Of a stretch of 64,000 nucleotides of DNA, positions 63,047 to 64,000 are shown piece by piece. The notes below the pieces were generated by a model that was not told the origin of the DNA, searched no databases, and saw nothing but the letters and a program-made list of their open reading frames with translations. Position 1 is the first letter of the stretch, and every line of letters begins with the position of its first letter. Source of the DNA: Paenibacillus mesophilus (lineage in GTDB: Bacteria; Bacillota; Bacilli; Paenibacillales; NBRC-103111); contig NZ_VCRA01000007.1 in assembly GCF_005938385.1 (NCBI RefSeq), positions 248,001 through 312,000 on the forward strand, given 5' to 3'. The position numbers and the translations under genes were made by a program.

Positions 63047-64000
63047 TCACCGCCCGCCAATCGATCTGCCCGTTGCGTCGATATAAAACTCGACTGCATC
63101 GTCATCCTTGCCGACCGTCACTCTGGCGACGCCGTTCTCGAAAGATTCGGCGTAGTCGAATGCCGGGAGGATTACCCAATTCCCCTTCTTATCGATATAC
63201 CCCCACTTGCCGGTTTTCCTTTTAACCGCGCCGGGGCGACACCTTCTCCAAACATTCGGACGTCGAAAAACCGCGGGGAAATGACCATGCTGCCTTCCGT
63301 ATCGATGAACCCCCATGCAGGTCCATTGTCCGTATCGACTTGAACGCCGGCCAGTCCTTCGGAAAAATCGCCGGTGGCGGTGTAGGCGGGCTCGATCGCC
63401 ATTTGGCCTTTCCGGTCGATATAGCCCCACAATTTTTCGGACGGAAGTTTGACGTCGGCTCTATTTTGGCTGAAGCCCCCTACCCGTTCATAAATGTATG
63501 GGATAGCCGTTTTACCGTCCTCATCGATATAACCCCAACGCTTCCGATCGGGCGAGACGGCAGCCAGTCCTTCGTGAAACCCGGAATCCATCGAAAAATT
63601 AGGCTCATATTGCGGAGGGATCACTTCCCGGCCATTTAGATCGATATACCCCATGGTCAGTTCCCCCAGAAATTGACCGGTATACACTGTAATCCGATTG
63701 TCCGAGAAGTAGGTAACCAAATTATACGTAGTCGGGAACAACCTCTCATTGTCTTTGTTGATGAACCACTGCTCGATATTATTATTTTTATATACGCCAA
63801 CAGCCGCCATGCCGTGCCGAAAAGGAGTAGCCATATTGTAAACGGGTTCAATTACCGTATTTCCTTGCCAGTCGATATACCCGGATAATTTCAAGCTTCC
63901 CTCATTTACCTCGATAACGGCCAAGCCGTCGTGAAACAAATCGGCACTTGTGTATTGCGGTGCAATGATCCAATCGCCTAACCGGTTTATGTATCCGTAT
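63047..64000 (-). pseudogene. WG-repeat protein, frameshifted and cut by the window edge
   Basis: The minus-strand frame open from the window edge encodes WG repeats (WGYIDxxGxxVIxPxY units such as LWGYIDRKGQMAIEPAY and AWGFIDTEGSMVISP). Near 63225-63235 the repeats jump into another frame (KWGYIDKKGNWVILPAF), which ends at a stop at 63047. Reading across the two frames gives FGEGVAPA then VKRKTGKWGYID, as expected for a continuous repeat, so one base seems to be missing around the CGCGGTTAAAAGG stretch. Either a real mutation or a sequencing error. The start is beyond 64000. WG-repeat proteins are often surface or secreted; role here unknown. Confidence 0.75.

Overview
The window looks like a chromosomal segment of a Gram-positive bacterium of the family Paenibacillaceae (Paenibacillus or Cohnella type). 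This is inferred from several giant proteins ending in S-layer homology (SLH) domains, a copper-amine-oxidase-N family protein, AraC regulators beside orphan sugar-binding lipoproteins, and strong GGAGG ribosome binding sites. No rRNA, tRNA, phage or CRISPR locus was seen. Most genes are on the minus strand; the exception is the plus-strand block 27.0-33.7 kb.

Layout. 1-2.5 kb: a membrane M50 peptidase with three cyclic-nucleotide-binding-like domains (cut by the window edge) and a DUF4180 protein. 2.9-13.9 kb: a 3662-residue surface protein with two RCC1 propellers separated by an Fn3-like domain, about 19 Ig-like domains and three SLH domains; part of its gene is a recent 711-bp tandem array. 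14.3-18.1 kb: cysJ-cysI, assimilatory NADPH-sulfite reductase, with a long inverted repeat between the two genes. 18.2-31.2 kb: a probable carbohydrate or organic-ester use region with an AraC regulator, an (alpha/alpha)-toroid protein, two paralogous solute-binding lipoproteins without permeases, an FAD oxidoreductase, a glycerophosphodiesterase, a TarJ-like dehydrogenase, a two-lobed esterase-like hydrolase and a PhyH dioxygenase. 31.3-33.7 kb: AraC regulator, SDR and a small unknown protein. 33.8-36.1 kb: a PrsW-type intramembrane protease fused to a toxin-like C-terminal domain, followed by a small overlapping gene that resembles an immunity gene. 36.7-38.7 kb: a copper-amine-oxidase-N protein and an isochorismatase-like hydrolase.

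39.0-62.5 kb: one co-directional run of three giant exoproteins (1811, 2567 and 3153 residues) and a small trypsin-like S1C protease, spaced 35, 94 and 36 bp apart and closed by a strong hairpin terminator. I read this as a single operon of about 23.5 kb that builds and processes a cell-surface structure. It is preceded by a possible leader peptide ORF. 62.8-64 kb: a 236-bp palindromic element and a frameshifted WG-repeat gene that runs off the window.

The strongest candidates for undescribed biology are the PrsW-toxin/immunity pair, the giant exoprotein operon with its protease and leader, and the mobile-looking palindromic element. Three intergenic regions carry locus-specific clusters of short repeats that no gene explains.
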